Source of the DNA: Moraxellaceae bacterium
Lineage (GTDB): Bacteria; Pseudomonadota; Gammaproteobacteria; Pseudomonadales; Moraxellaceae
NCBI GenBank assembly: GCA_004173455.1
Contig: SECL01000011.1
Coordinates: forward strand, 26,646 to 90,645
Length of the DNA: 64,000 nucleotides
Direction: 5' to 3'
Shown: positions 1 to 9,468 of the stretch, piece by piece
Position numbering within the stretch: the first letter of the stretch is position 1
How the letters are laid out: each line of letters begins with the position of its first letter
Position numbers and translations under genes: made by a program
The notes under the pieces: generated by a model
What the model was told of the DNA's origin: nothing
The model's database searches: none
What the model saw: only the letters and a program-made list of their open reading frames with translations

Positions 1-450
1 CTGCATTGTTTCGGTGAGATTGGCTGTGAATTTGCCCAGCTCAACAGCATTGTGGTGATCAATGAAGCTACCCGGCAGCCCACAGATCAGGCTATTCAGG
101 CGTCTATTGTACGTTTTGAAGATAAAAGCCTGAATAATTTGCAGGCTAACCGGTATTTTGTGGCCATGCGTCCCGGCCGTAATGAAATCAAGGTGCGGTT
201 TTATCCGGTGACCCCGGATCGTGCTGAAAACTTTGCCCTGATCCATGACTTTGGTGCAGACCGCAATTATCGCCTGAGCATGTTTCGGCAAACTAGCGCC
301 AAGGCAGCCGCCAGTTTGCTGAGTGCTGCCACGCCAGATCCGTTATGTGTTGATTTGCTGGAAAATGAAAAGGTCATACGCCGCTTTTGCCGCCCCTTTG
401 ATCCGGCAACCGGACTGGGTGAGTTTGTGGAACAACCGGTTGGCCCTTAG
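1..450 (+). CDS. Unidentified protein, 5' end outside the window
   Basis: The frame is open from the first base of the window, so the gene begins upstream and only about 149 C-terminal residues are visible. I do not recognise the family. The visible part is soluble-looking, has four cysteines and no membrane segment, and ends in a Pro/Val-rich tail. A GTG at 52 could be read as a start, but it lies inside continuous open frame and has no good ribosome site. The gene lies directly before leuB and is closed off by a strong hairpin, so it is probably not co-transcribed with leuB. In relatives, leuC and leuD often lie just upstream (from memory), which would make this an unknown gene inside a leucine cluster. 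Confidence 0.6.
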   Translation: MHCFGEIGCEFAQLNSIVVINEATRQPTDQAIQASIVRFEDKSLNNLQANRYFVAMRPGRNEIKVRFYPVTPDRAENFALIHDFGADRNYRLSMFRQTSAKAAASLLSAATPDPLCVDLLENEKVIRRFCRPFDPATGLGEFVEQPVGP

Positions 451-480
451 CACTTAATCGTTGAAATCATGGCAAGCGCA

Positions 481-516
481 TAAGGAATGAGGTGAAAGCC
501 TGATTCCTTATTTTTA
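481..516 (+). terminator. Rho-independent terminator before leuB
   Basis: An 8-bp inverted repeat (481-488 with 503-510), extended inward by an AGG/CCT pair, is followed by a run of T. It ends the transcript of the preceding gene, so leuB probably has its own promoter in 517-596. Confidence 0.65.
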
Positions 517-596
517 TCGTTCCGCTTGATGTGGTGCTGTGCTTTTAAAGTGCAGTACAGATTTATTTTTAATCAATTGATGCGTGGAATACGACA

Positions 597-1676
597 ATGT
601 CAAAACAAATTTTAATTTTAGCGGGTGATGGAATTGGCCCGGAAATCATGTCAGCAGCAGAACATGTGCTGAAAGTAGTCAATGACAAATTTAGTCTGGA
701 TTTAAGCTGGCAACATGGCTTGCTGGGTGGCTGTGCCATTGATGCGCATGGTGTGCCACTGCCGGATGTCACACTGGATGCCGCCCGCAAAGCTGATGCG
801 GTATTGCTGGGTGCTGTCGGTGGGCCAAAGTGGGACACGATTGAGCGGTCTATTCGTCCGGAGCGCGGTCTGCTCAAAATCCGCAGTGAACTTAACCTGT
901 TTGCCAATTTGCGTCCGGCTATTTTGTATCCGCAACTGGCCGATGCCTCCAGCCTGAAGCCTGAAATTGTGGCGGGCTTGGATATTTTAATTGTGCGTGA
1001 ATTGACTGGCGGGATTTATTTTGGTCAGCCACGCGGTATCCGTACGCTGGATAATGGTGAAAAACAAGGTTACAACACCGATATTTATTCAGAATCTGAA
1101 ATCAAGCGCATTGCCAAGGTGGCCTTTGACATGGCTGGCCTGCGTGGTGGCAAGGTGTGTTCGGTTGACAAAGCCAACGTGTTGGAAGTGACCGAACTGT
1201 GGAAGCAAACTGTGACCGACCTTGCAGCACAGGATTATCCAGATATTCGGTTGTCACACATGTATGTCGATAATGCCGCCATGCAACTGGTACGTGCGCC
1301 CAAGCAGTTTGATGTGATTGTCACGGGCAACCTGTTTGGCGACATCCTGTCCGATGAAGCCGCCATGCTGACCGGTTCGATTGGCATGTTGCCGTCTGCG
1401 TCATTGGATGAAAACGGCAAGGGCATGTATGAGCCCTGCCATGGTTCGGCGCCGGATATTGCAGGCCAGAATATTGCCAATCCGCTGGCTACGATTTTGT
1501 CGGTGGCCATGATGCTGCGCTATACTTTCCGTGAAGAAGCGGCGGCCAAAGCCATTGAAGATGCAGTGGGTAATGTGCTGGATCAGGGCTTGCGTACCGG
1601 TGATATCATGTCTGAGGGCATGACCCAAGTCGGCACCAAAGCCATGGGCGAAGCTGTAGTGAACGCGCTGGCTTAA
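597..1676 (+). CDS. leuB: 3-isopropylmalate dehydrogenase
   Basis: Oxidatively decarboxylates 3-isopropylmalate to 2-oxoisocaproate with NAD+, the third step of leucine synthesis, in the cytoplasm. At 359 residues it is full length. The dinucleotide-fold start GDGIGPEI is at residues 10-17. Substrate arginines are R96, R106 and R134. The catalytic pair is Y141 and K192. Metal-binding aspartates are D225, D249 and D253 (GDILSDEA). The NAD loop [10 protein letters not shown] is at 281-290. It starts at an ATG and stands alone between two terminators. The neighbouring leucine genes are not visible here and may lie upstream of the window. Confidence 0.97.
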   Translation: MSKQILILAGDGIGPEIMSAAEHVLKVVNDKFSLDLSWQHGLLGGCAIDAHGVPLPDVTLDAARKADAVLLGAVGGPKWDTIERSIRPERGLLKIRSELNLFANLRPAILYPQLADASSLKPEIVAGLDILIVRELTGGIYFGQPRGIRTLDNGEKQGYNTDIYSESEIKRIAKVAFDMAGLRGGKVCSVDKANVLEVTELWKQTVTDLAAQDYPDIRLSHMYVDNAAMQLVRAPKQFDVIVTGNLFGDILSDEAAMLTGSIGMLPSASLDENGKGMYEPCHGSAPDIAGQNIANPLATILSVAMMLRYTFREEAAAKAIEDAVGNVLDQGLRTGDIMSEGMTQVGTKAMGEAVVNALA

Positions 1677-1696
1677 TCTTGGTGTATGTGTGAAAC

Positions 1697-1723
1697 AAGC
1701 TGATGGAAACATCGGCTTTTTTT
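1697..1723 (+). terminator. leuB terminator
   Basis: A 9-bp stem (1697-1705 with 1710-1718, one G-T pair) with a GAAA loop is followed by a T run. It separates leuB from the convergent efflux gene. Confidence 0.8.
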
Positions 1724-1737
1724 ATGGCTGTTGCAAT

Positions 1738-2697
1738 TTATGCTATTTCAACCGTTAGGTGAACGAGTTCATGGCAGGCACTAAGCTGCTGTTTGATCTG
1801 TGCTACTGAAAAATTAGCTGCTTGGGCCACACTGATGATGCAGGCATACTGATTTTGTCCAACTCGCCATACATGTAAATCATTAACAAAAAGCGTTAAA
1901 GCGTGTTGCTGAAGAAGGCTTTGGATTTCTGTCTGAATCTGTGGCTGAACATCCGCATCCAGCAATGCCAGCGAGGTGTGTTTGAGTAGGCCGATTGCCC
2001 AGACAGCAATTAATACAGAACCCACGATAGCCATGAAAGGGTCTAACCAGTTTAGTCCAAAAAATAGTCCAGCCAATAAAGCAATAATGGCAAACACTGA
2101 GGTCAGTGCGTCAGCCAGTACATGCAAGTAAGCAGCACGCAGATTTAAGTCGTGCGAATGTTGCGGTGCATGGTCATGATGACTGTGATGATGGCTATGT
2201 GCATGATGGTCATGTCCCTCATGGTGGTGATGACCACTATCATGTAGCAGTCGTGCACACACCAGATTAACCACTAGGCCAATAATGGCGACTACAATGG
2301 CCGGTGTGTAATCAATAGTTTGTGGGTGCAACATGCGGTCAACGGCATGTCCCGCCATAAAAATAGCAACCCCCATTAACAATAAGGCACTGCTATAGCC
2401 CCCGAGAACTTCAATTTTCCAAGTGCCAAAACTAAAACGCTGGTTATGAGCATTTTTTCTGGAAAAAAGGTAAGCAAATAACGAAATTGCCAGCGCTATA
2501 GCATGGGTACTCATGTGCCAGCCATCGGCCAGTAATGCCATAGAGTTAAAAATTGTACCCGCAACAATTTCAATTACCATCATACTGGCCGTAATGATCA
2601 CCGCCCACAGGGTGCGTCGGGTTGCGCCGCTATTGTGGCTACTAAACTGGGCATGATCGGCACACTGGTTTAGTGTTGTAGCAGAATGGTCAGTCAT
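1738..2697 (-). CDS. dmeF: CDF-family divalent metal exporter, DmeF-like
   Basis: Cation diffusion facilitator that exchanges a divalent metal for protons at the inner membrane. The 319 residues show about six membrane segments. TM2 carries D58-G-W-H61 and H65, and TM5 carries H192 and D196, the expected metal-site positions. Between TM4 and TM5 lies a long His-rich cytoplasmic loop (about 152-182) with roughly 17 histidines. The divergent partner is an RcnR/CsoR-type sensor carrying the Ni/Co ligand set, which favours the DmeF Co/Ni class over a zinc-specific ZitB. Metal specificity is inferred from that context. Expression is probably derepressed by metal through the shared intergenic operator. 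Confidence 0.88.
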   Translation of the reverse strand: MTDHSATTLNQCADHAQFSSHNSGATRRTLWAVIITASMMVIEIVAGTIFNSMALLADGWHMSTHAIALAISLFAYLFSRKNAHNQRFSFGTWKIEVLGGYSSALLLMGVAIFMAGHAVDRMLHPQTIDYTPAIVVAIIGLVVNLVCARLLHDSGHHHHEGHDHHAHSHHHSHHDHAPQHSHDLNLRAAYLHVLADALTSVFAIIALLAGLFFGLNWLDPFMAIVGSVLIAVWAIGLLKHTSLALLDADVQPQIQTEIQSLLQQHALTLFVNDLHVWRVGQNQYACIISVAQAANFSVAQIKQQLSACHELVHLTVEIA

Positions 2698-2721
2698 TAT
2701 TGGCGAATCCAGAAATATACT

Positions 2722-2753
2722 TTATAATTATACTATACTGGGGTAGGGTATAA
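2722..2753. promoter_or_regulatory. Divergent promoter and likely RcnR/DmeR operator
   Basis: The 69-bp gap between the exporter and its regulator holds a TATAAT on the + strand (2723-2728) and one on the - strand (2727-2732). Next to them is TATACT (2734-2739), a G-rich core and a TATA end (to 2752). An AT-flanked G/C tract is the known shape of RcnR/DmeR operators. The overlap with both -10 boxes fits repression of both genes. The operator call is inference by resemblance. Confidence 0.55.
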
Positions 2754-2766
2754 AAAGGAATAGATC

Positions 2767-3036
2767 ATGTCTCATATTCATGAGTTGGCACCACAGATTC
2801 AACCTCGAATCAATCGGATTAAAGGGCAGATTGGCGCCTTGGAAAAAGCGCTGGCAGAGCACAAATCCTGCATTGATGTGTTACAGCAGGCAGCAGCTAT
2901 CCGAGGTGCTGTCAATGGCTTATTGCATACTATTCTGGAGGAACATATTCGGCATCATTTGACATATGACAGTGCCATTGACCGCCATGCCAGTGCAGAT
3001 GAGTTGCTTGGCATTTTGAAAACTTATTTAAAGTAA
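2767..3036 (+). CDS. RcnR/DmeR-type metal-sensing repressor (CsoR family)
   Basis: An 89-residue all-helical DUF156 (CsoR/RcnR/FrmR) DNA-binding sensor. The ligand positions that define nickel/cobalt sensing in E. coli RcnR are all present with the same numbering: H3, C35, H60 and H64. FrmR-type formaldehyde sensors lack the His at 64, so a metal sensor is the better call. The conserved DNA-contact stretch RINRIKGQI is at residues 14-22. It is divergent from the CDF exporter, whose operator it should bind in the apo form. An AGGA ribosome site precedes the ATG. Confidence 0.88.
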   Translation: MSHIHELAPQIQPRINRIKGQIGALEKALAEHKSCIDVLQQAAAIRGAVNGLLHTILEEHIRHHLTYDSAIDRHASADELLGILKTYLK

Positions 3037-3255
3037 GTAAACGCTTAAAGAAAAAATAAACAGCTCAGTATAAGCCGTAAATACGCTAAAACCTGAGTAT
3101 GGCAGCAGAATCAATAGGCTATAACAATGACTTACCAATAATGGGTGCTTTACCTAAAAATACATTATTAAAAATAAAGTCTCATGTCATTTTGACAGCG
3201 GCTTGCTAGGGTAAGAACAAAATCAGCATTAGCGAACCCCGCAACGGAGAACATC

Positions 3256-3792
3256 ATGGCAAAGATTGCATTTTTGGTGCATAACTATTTTGAACAGGTT
3301 GAACTCACTGGCCCGCGTGAGATTTTGGAAGATCATGGTCATAGTACCGTACTCATTGCGGCCGAAGACCAGGCCGTGCAGGGCATGGAAAGTGATGTCA
3401 ACAAGAAGGATAAGTTTCAGGCCGACTTATTACTCCAAGATGCCAAACATGACGATTATGATGCACTGGTATTACCGGGCGGTACGGTTAATGCCGACAA
3501 GCTGCGCGTCAATCCGTTGGCGCAAAAACTGGTAAAAGACTTTTTAAATGCCGATCGTTTGGTGGCTGCGATTTGTCATGCACCATGGTTGCTGATTTCC
3601 AGTGGTGTGGTGGCGGGCAAGGACATCACTGCCTATGAGTCACTCAAAGATGACCTTGCCAATGCCGGCGCCAACTATCAGGATGAGCCGGTAGTGCGTG
3701 ATGGCGATATTATTACCAGTCGCAAGCCGGATGATATTCCTGCATTTGCTCAGGCGATTGATGAGTTTTTTATTAAGCACGACTCCAAGTAG
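3256..3792 (+). CDS. PfpI/YhbO-type DJ-1 superfamily protein
   Basis: A 178-residue type 1 glutamine amidotransferase-like protein of the PfpI/YhbO group. These proteins have been reported as stress proteins and as deglycases or glyoxalases; the exact activity is debated. The nucleophile elbow is AAICHAPW with C107 and H108, and a conserved acidic residue at E16 sits near the first strand. The loop LPGGTVN at 73-79 is typical. No signal peptide, so cytoplasmic. A GGAG ribosome site precedes the ATG. It is a single-gene unit convergent with the serine hydrolase downstream. Confidence 0.9.
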   Translation: MAKIAFLVHNYFEQVELTGPREILEDHGHSTVLIAAEDQAVQGMESDVNKKDKFQADLLLQDAKHDDYDALVLPGGTVNADKLRVNPLAQKLVKDFLNADRLVAAICHAPWLLISSGVVAGKDITAYESLKDDLANAGANYQDEPVVRDGDIITSRKPDDIPAFAQAIDEFFIKHDSK

Positions 3793-3853
3793 CTCAAATC
3801 AAAAAGTTACAATATTTGGATGCGCATTGAAGCCTTGCTTATAGCATAAACTA

Positions 3854-3888
3854 ATCAGGTTTAAGCCAAATCGATGATTAAACCTGAT
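3854..3888. repeat. Inverted repeat at a convergent gene junction
   Basis: A perfect 10-bp inverted repeat (3854-3863 with 3879-3888) with a 15-nt loop overlaps the last codons of the serine hydrolase gene. T runs are weak on both strands, so it may be a poor bidirectional terminator or an mRNA end-stabilising hairpin. Confidence 0.45.
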
Positions 3889-5200
3889 CCGTTTCGCTGC
3901 TGTCGCTACCAAACAGAGAACGACGCTGCTCGCGCGGAATAGCAGGACACTCACTTGCAATCTGGTATAGTACATTACCAAGATTGGGTAGATGCGTGCC
4001 CACTACGGATTTGCCGGAAGTGAGCAACGACACGCTAATATCACGCGCCGGATCAGCCCAGCAAAAAATATTGGAAAAGCCAATATGGCCAAATGCCTGT
4101 CCGGTCATGGGGCCAAATAGCCCAATCGGATTACTGCCCAACATGGGGCCAAGTGCATAGCGCATCGGTGCCAGCAAAGTGCGATCCAGACTGGTGCCAG
4201 AGGTTGGCAGGGTGGCCCTGAATACCGTGCGCGGCGATAAAATCTGCTTGCCGTTATAGCTACCACCACTCAATAGCATTTCAAAGAAACGGCCTGCCTG
4301 TTCGGCACTGGTGTAAATATTGCCAGCCGGACAAATGGTTTCCATAAAACGCGGGTCATTGGTCACGTCCACCGCCAGTTGCAAGCCGCTGCCCAGCACA
4401 TGATTTAAGTATTTATCGGTGCCAAGGCCCGGATGCAGGCCAGTGGCGTAGTTCATGGCCACCTGATCGCGCATTTCCGGTTTTAAGCCATAGTTGAAGT
4501 ATTCCATCCCCATCGGCTGTTCAATTTGCTCATGCAGAAATGTGCGTAAATCCTGACCAGTCACTCGCTCAATGATTTCACCCAAAATATAGCCGGCTGT
4601 TACCGCGTGGTAGGCCAGCCGAGAACCAGCCGCCGAAGCGGGTGCCGCCTTGTACAGCCGCTGCATGATTTCATCACGGTTAAACAGTAGCTCAGGTGTT
4701 ACCTCACCTTCAATTTTGGGAATGCCACCACGGTGCGCCAGCAAATGAAAAATGGTGGCGCGGCGCTTGCCATTCACGCCATATTCAGGGATGTAGTAGC
4801 TCACCGGATCGAGCAGGTTAATCGCACCCTGTTCATTGAGTAGATGAATCAGCATGGCTGTGACTATTTTAGAGGCTGAAAATAGACACACGGGCGTATC
4901 GGGATTAGCAATTTTGGCATCCATCGCTAGCCCTTCGGCAGAGTTACCCTGCGCATAACCCAATGAGCGATTCAGGATAATTTGACCCTGCCGCCGCAGA
5001 CAAAAGGTTATGAGCGGTGAGTTGCCGGTTTTATAAAGTGACTCAATACCATGCCAGATTTTATTGACTTGCTTGTCCGTCATGCCGCCTGCTTCAGCGG
5101 GTTGTTCATTGTGCTGGCGGGTAATAGCCAATAAGTTTTTGAGTACATGGCAGGTATTGGTAGACAGTAATTTCACGTTCAAATCATCGCATGCTGGCAA
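3878..5200 (-). CDS. Beta-lactamase-related serine hydrolase (class C / EstB-like)
   Basis: Serine hydrolase of the beta-lactamase/penicillin-binding fold (PF00144); the members I know are esterases or peptidases rather than resistance enzymes. The SxxK motif is SASK at 108-111, the second motif is Y197-H-A, and an HIG near the C-terminus replaces the usual KTG. There is no obvious signal peptide. The start is uncertain: the longest frame begins at a TTG (5200) with no ribosome site, while an ATG at 5083 would give 401 residues. Codon use upstream of 5083 still looks coding, so the long form is kept. The substrate is unknown. Confidence 0.82.
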   Translation of the reverse strand: MPACDDLNVKLLSTNTCHVLKNLLAITRQHNEQPAEAGGMTDKQVNKIWHGIESLYKTGNSPLITFCLRRQGQIILNRSLGYAQGNSAEGLAMDAKIANPDTPVCLFSASKIVTAMLIHLLNEQGAINLLDPVSYYIPEYGVNGKRRATIFHLLAHRGGIPKIEGEVTPELLFNRDEIMQRLYKAAPASAAGSRLAYHAVTAGYILGEIIERVTGQDLRTFLHEQIEQPMGMEYFNYGLKPEMRDQVAMNYATGLHPGLGTDKYLNHVLGSGLQLAVDVTNDPRFMETICPAGNIYTSAEQAGRFFEMLLSGGSYNGKQILSPRTVFRATLPTSGTSLDRTLLAPMRYALGPMLGSNPIGLFGPMTGQAFGHIGFSNIFCWADPARDISVSLLTSGKSVVGTHLPNLGNVLYQIASECPAIPREQRRSLFGSDSSETDQV

Positions 5201-5271
5201 TATTGGCTTTGAGTGTGCCTATGCCTGCCTGAAAAGTCAGTGTCCAAAATGACAGTGATTTGAAAACAATT

Positions 5272-5300
5272 TTGCAATCACAGGGCATTTCCTTTAAAAT
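5272..5300 (+). promoter_or_regulatory. Likely sigma-70 promoter of rpsO
   Basis: TTGCAA (5272-5277) and TAAAAT (5295-5300) are separated by exactly 17 bp, about 110 bp before the rpsO start codon. It is the best promoter match seen by eye in the window. Confidence 0.6.
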
Positions 5301-5408
5301 ATGCGACTGCTGTAGTGATGCACGGCATTCATTGAGAGTAGTTGCGTAGGCAATGGACTGTTGATGAAATTTTTAGCATCTTTTATTGAAGCATCTCGGA
5401 GAGTCCTC

Positions 5409-5678
5409 ATGGCTTTAGACAACACAGACCGCGCTGATATCATCGCAAAATTTGCCCGTGCAGAAAATGACACAGGTTCACCGGAAGTTCAGGTTGCACT
5501 GCTAACTGCCCAAATCAATGACCTGCAAGGTCACTTTAAAGCGCACAAGCACGACCATCATAGCCGTCGTGGCCTGATCCGCAAAGTAAACCAGCGTCGT
5601 AAATTGCTGGACTACTTAAAAGGCAAAGACAGCGAGCGTTATCAATCGCTGATTGGTGCACTGGGTCTACGTCGTTAA
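5409..5678 (+). CDS. rpsO: 30S ribosomal protein S15
   Basis: The 89-residue primary 16S rRNA-binding protein of the small-subunit platform. The family signature covers [20 protein letters not shown] and the [17 protein letters not shown] helix. The open frame extends upstream to 5361, but the start at 5409 is supported by a GGAG ribosome site and the conserved N-terminus MALDNTDRA. It lies upstream of pnp, the usual proteobacterial order. S15 is known to autoregulate through its own leader in E. coli; a 110-nt leader is available here, but no specific fold was assigned. Confidence 0.97.
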   Translation: MALDNTDRADIIAKFARAENDTGSPEVQVALLTAQINDLQGHFKAHKHDHHSRRGLIRKVNQRRKLLDYLKGKDSERYQSLIGALGLRR

Positions 5679-5741
5679 GACGAGCCTGATGACCGACTGT
5701 TCCAACCACTGGTATGTAACAGTGATGAGCGGTTGGTCGCG

Positions 5742-5796
5742 TCTAATGAATACACTTCATTAGAATTGGGGAAGGGGCGATTATTCGCTCCTTCTT
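5742..5796 (+). terminator. Two consecutive hairpins between rpsO and pnp
   Basis: The first is a perfect 9-bp stem with a 5-nt loop (5742-5764). The second is a 10-bp stem with a TTAT loop (5771-5794) followed by TTTGT. The second resembles the rpsO attenuator/terminator. In E. coli such hairpins are cut by RNase III and PNPase to autoregulate pnp; the same role here is inference. Confidence 0.6.
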
Positions 5797-5923
5797 TGTA
5801 TGTTTACTGTATGGCGTAAAGCGGCTTCTAACGCCTGTTATTCAACCGATAAATAAAAATTATTATAGATAACAGTCGTTAGGGGCCTTGCGCCACCCCA
5901 ATGTATTCAAGGAAAAATTATAG

Positions 5924-8017
5924 ATGTCTATGTTTAATATTATTCGTAAAGAATTCCAGTTTGGCCAACACAACGTTGTATTAGAAACTGGTCGTATCGC
6001 ACGTCAAGCCAATAGCGTATTTGTCACCATGGGCGGTGTGAGCGTATTGGTTGCCGTGGTTGCACAACCTAAAGCCAAACCCGGTCAGGACTTTTTTGCA
6101 CTAACCGTTAACTATCAAGAAAAACAATACGCTGCTGGCCGTATTCCTGGTGGTTATGGTAAGCGCGAAGGTCGTGCATCCGAAGCTGAAACCCTGATTT
6201 CACGCCTGATTGACCGTCCTATTCGTCCACTGTTTCCAGAAGGTTACTATAACGAAGTGCAGGTGACTGCATCGGTGGTGTCTTCTGACAAAACCATGCA
6301 CGCTGATATCGCTGCGATTTTAGGGACGTCTGCGGCCATGTCGATTTCTGGCGCACCGTTTAAAGGTCCGATTGCTGCAGCGCGTGTTGGTTTTATTAAT
6401 GGCGAATACATTTTAAACCCAACGATTGCGCAAATTCAGGAAGGCGAACTAGATTTAGTGGTTGCTGGTACTGATAAAGCCGTATTAATGGTTGAATCCG
6501 AAGCCAAAGAATTATCAGAAGACCAAATGCTAGGCGCAGTATTGTTTGGTCATGATGAAATGCAAGTGGCAATTGCTGCCATTAAAGAATTTGTGGCGAT
6601 GGTTGGTGCCAAGCAAAGTGAATGGACTGCACCAAGCATTAATACCGATCTTCAAGGTAAGCTACAAGCGCGCTTTGAAAAAGAAGTGTCTGATGCTTAT
6701 ACCATTACGGTTAAACACGAGCGTTATGCTGCATTAGATGCAATTAAAACGACTGCACTGGCTGAATTTGCACCAGAAGGTTCTGAAGAAGGCACGGCAG
6801 ACGACGTGGCAAGTCTGTTTGATGACTTAAAATATCGTACCGTACGTGACAATATTTTGTCAGGCAAACCGCGTATTGATGGCCGTGATACCAAAACCGT
6901 GCGTGGGATTGATGTGCAAGTAGGCGTATTGCCACGTACCCATGGTTCTGCACTATTTACTCGCGGCGAAACTCAAGCAATCGTGACGGCTACTTTGGGT
7001 AATACCCGTGATGCACTGATGGTTGATACCTTATCGGGTACCAAAACTGACAACTTCATGCTGCATTACAATTTCCCTGCATATTCCGTGGGTGAAACTG
7101 GCCGTGAATCTGGTCCTAAGCGCCGTGAGATTGGTCATGGTCGCTTGGCACGTCGTGGTGTGCAAGCGGTATTGCCACCAAGCGATCGCTTCCCGTATGT
7201 GATTCGTATTGTGTCTGACATTACTGAATCTAATGGTTCGTCTTCAATGGCGTCTGTTTGTGGTGCAAGCCTTGCATTGATGGATGCCGGTGTACCATTA
7301 AAAGCACCTGTTGCTGGTATTGCCATGGGCTTGGTAAAAGAAGGCGAGCGTTTTGCGGTATTGTCCGATATTCTGGGTGATGAAGATCATTTGGGCGATA
7401 TGGACTTTAAAGTAGCGGGTTCGGCCAATGGTATTACTGCGCTACAAATGGATATTAAAATTGAAGGCATCACCGAAGAAATTATGGAAGCCGCTTTAAA
7501 CCAAGCGTATTCTGGCCGTATGCATATCTTAAATGAAATGAATAAGGTAATTTCTAGCGCGCGTACTGAGATTAATATGTTTGCCCCAACCTATGGTGTG
7601 GTTCAAATTAATCCAGACAAAATCCGTGATGTTATCGGTAAAGGTGGCGCGACCATTCGTGCCCTAACCGAAGAAACCGGTGCGTCGATTGATATTGAAG
7701 ACAACGGTACGGTACGTGTCTTTGGTGAATCAAAAGCAGCCACTCAAGCTGCGATTGCTAAAATTCAAGCGTTAACTGCCGAAGTTGAGCCGGGCACGAT
7801 TTACACCGGAACAGTTGTACGCATTGTTGAGTTTGGTGCATTTGTTAATATTCTGCCGGGCACTGATGGCCTGCTGCATATTTCACAAATTTCCAATGAG
7901 CGTATTGCCAATGTGGCTGACGTACTGACCGAAGGCCAGAAAGTTCAGGTACAGGTTCAGGATGTTGACCAGCGTGGCCGTATTAAATTGTCCATGAAAG
8001 ATATTCCACAAGCATAA
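5924..8017 (+). CDS. pnp: Polyribonucleotide nucleotidyltransferase
   Basis: Phosphorolytic 3'-5' exoribonuclease and polymerase, and a degradosome partner of RNase E. Its 697 residues hold two RNase PH domains joined by a helical linker, then a KH domain from about 555 (GKGG near 570) and an S1 domain from about 623 to the end. The phosphate-site stretch [13 protein letters not shown] lies near 397-409, and the catalytic aspartates fall in the [11 protein letters not shown] region. GGAA at 5911-5914 is well spaced for the ATG at 5924; a second ATG two codons later is less well placed. It ends at a strong terminator. Confidence 0.97.
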   Translation: MSMFNIIRKEFQFGQHNVVLETGRIARQANSVFVTMGGVSVLVAVVAQPKAKPGQDFFALTVNYQEKQYAAGRIPGGYGKREGRASEAETLISRLIDRPIRPLFPEGYYNEVQVTASVVSSDKTMHADIAAILGTSAAMSISGAPFKGPIAAARVGFINGEYILNPTIAQIQEGELDLVVAGTDKAVLMVESEAKELSEDQMLGAVLFGHDEMQVAIAAIKEFVAMVGAKQSEWTAPSINTDLQGKLQARFEKEVSDAYTITVKHERYAALDAIKTTALAEFAPEGSEEGTADDVASLFDDLKYRTVRDNILSGKPRIDGRDTKTVRGIDVQVGVLPRTHGSALFTRGETQAIVTATLGNTRDALMVDTLSGTKTDNFMLHYNFPAYSVGETGRESGPKRREIGHGRLARRGVQAVLPPSDRFPYVIRIVSDITESNGSSSMASVCGASLALMDAGVPLKAPVAGIAMGLVKEGERFAVLSDILGDEDHLGDMDFKVAGSANGITALQMDIKIEGITEEIMEAALNQAYSGRMHILNEMNKVISSARTEINMFAPTYGVVQINPDKIRDVIGKGGATIRALTEETGASIDIEDNGTVRVFGESKAATQAAIAKIQALTAEVEPGTIYTGTVVRIVEFGAFVNILPGTDGLLHISQISNERIANVADVLTEGQKVQVQVQDVDQRGRIKLSMKDIPQA

Positions 8018-8037
8018 TTATTCGTATGCTGAATAAA

Positions 8038-8063
8038 GAGTCCGCTTCGGCGGGCTTTTTTTT
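8038..8063 (+). terminator. pnp terminator
   Basis: A 7-bp stem (8039-8045 with 8050-8056) with the stable TTCG tetraloop is followed by eight T. Confidence 0.9.
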
Positions 8064-8160
8064 ATTGGTCGGCCACTCAACAATATAATTGTACCTTGAT
8101 TAATCTTCGTGCTATCTTTTGCGGGTTATGAAGACAAAAACAAGATTGAGGACCGCATAA

Positions 8161-9399
8161 ATGTCTACTGCCCGTAGAATTCGCCAAGGCATGGTGACAG
8201 CCGCAACCGCTGCTTTTTTACTCTCAGGTTGCTCTCAGATCATCAAAGGCGGGGCCAATATTGCCCTTGGCTTTGCCGAAAGACATGTTGTACCCCCTAT
8301 TTTAGCTATGGATGATGCCGATATGGCATGTGCCAGCGGCAATGCGACCACGCCTTTGATCATGTCGACCAAGGCCATGGGCGCTGATCCGGCCAAAATC
8401 GGGGTGTTGCTCTATACATCTGCCGGGGTATGTGCTGAAAACAATTCACTAAATGCTGAATTGCGTTACATGCGGGCGGCCAAAGCCAACCAGATTGAAG
8501 AAGCCAAGGATGCGCGTATCGAGCAAAAACGCTGGGCTGAAACAGCAGCACGTCGCCAGTATGCGGCTTATTTACTGTTTGCCGAACACTACGAAGCCAA
8601 ATATAAAATCAAACTGGGCGACCAATGCCCCAGCATGAAAACCGATCTGGACAAAACCGTTTACCTGATGGGAATGGTGAGTGGTTTGCAAGCGGTGACC
8701 AACGATATTAATGCTGGTGGTGCAGTCAACGTACCCAAAGACATTGCCGCAATTGTTGAACGTGGCATGACCTGCATTAACAATGAACAATTCTGGGGCG
8801 CCCCGAATGCGATTCGCGCGGCCATCTGGACACTGTTACCGGGTGCCGACGCAGGCAAGCCTGATCCATGGCAAGTGATGAAAGAATCTTCAGCACTGGG
8901 CGAACGTGGCGGCGTGCGTCTGTCACAAGCGCTTTATGTGATTGCAGCACAGGCCACCGGCGACAAAGACAAGATTCGTGATGCCTTGCGCACCTATGGT
9001 CATTCCATTGAAGAAGGCAAGCCAGTCAATGAAAACTATCGTCTGGTCGATGCGATTGCGCGGCAAATGATTCAAAATGCCTCAGACCGCTATTGGACTG
9101 AAAATACCGGTATGCGTACGCCGCAAGATGGCTATAGCCACTTCTGGGATGAAAGTGCCATTGATGATTCTGGTCTGTCACTAGACAGCTTGCTAGATGA
9201 CTCCATGGACACCGACAGCGCACCAGCGACTGATGCTACACCAGTTGCTGATAGCAGTGCGCCTGCTACGAGCAGTGATGCACCAAGCGATGTACCGGAA
9301 ACAGGTGATGCCCTGCCTGCCAGTGATACCGTTCCTGATAGCGGCAATGATGCCGATATGATGAATGATTCTGATGGCACTGAAGCACCTGCCAATTAA
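8161..9399 (+). CDS. Helical lipoprotein, possibly a TatT-like TRAP partner
   Basis: A 412-residue predicted lipoprotein: basic N-terminus, hydrophobic segment and lipobox LLSGC with C24 as the lipidated residue. The body is mostly alpha-helical with several cysteines. The last 70 or so residues are a disordered Asp/Ser/Ala/Pro tail. I cannot assign the family with certainty. A fused TRAP permease gene lies two genes downstream, and some TRAP systems carry a helical TatT lipoprotein, so a TatT-like role is possible but rests on context. A perfect TATAAT at 8084-8089 may belong to its promoter, but no good -35 is in place. It is closed by its own terminator. Confidence 0.7.
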   Translation: MSTARRIRQGMVTAATAAFLLSGCSQIIKGGANIALGFAERHVVPPILAMDDADMACASGNATTPLIMSTKAMGADPAKIGVLLYTSAGVCAENNSLNAELRYMRAAKANQIEEAKDARIEQKRWAETAARRQYAAYLLFAEHYEAKYKIKLGDQCPSMKTDLDKTVYLMGMVSGLQAVTNDINAGGAVNVPKDIAAIVERGMTCINNEQFWGAPNAIRAAIWTLLPGADAGKPDPWQVMKESSALGERGGVRLSQALYVIAAQATGDKDKIRDALRTYGHSIEEGKPVNENYRLVDAIARQMIQNASDRYWTENTGMRTPQDGYSHFWDESAIDDSGLSLDSLLDDSMDTDSAPATDATPVADSSAPATSSDAPSDVPETGDALPASDTVPDSGNDADMMNDSDGTEAPAN

Positions 9400-9408
9400 A
9401 AGCATGAT

Positions 9409-9445
9409 AAAAAACCGCCCTGTTATAACTAAGGGCGGTTTTTTT
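9409..9445 (+). terminator. Terminator after the lipoprotein gene
   Basis: A GC-core stem (AACCGCCCT with AGGGCGGTT) flanked by an A run and a T run, with a 10-nt loop. This is a strong intrinsic terminator. Confidence 0.92.
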
Positions 9446-9468
9446 ATGCAGGGAGCACTTGTTTTAGT

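Noticed and set aside
3878..5200. Antibiotic-resistance class C beta-lactamase
   Set aside because: SxxK is present, but the second motif is YHA, the KTG is replaced by HIG and no signal peptide is visible, so an esterase-like serine hydrolase is more likely.
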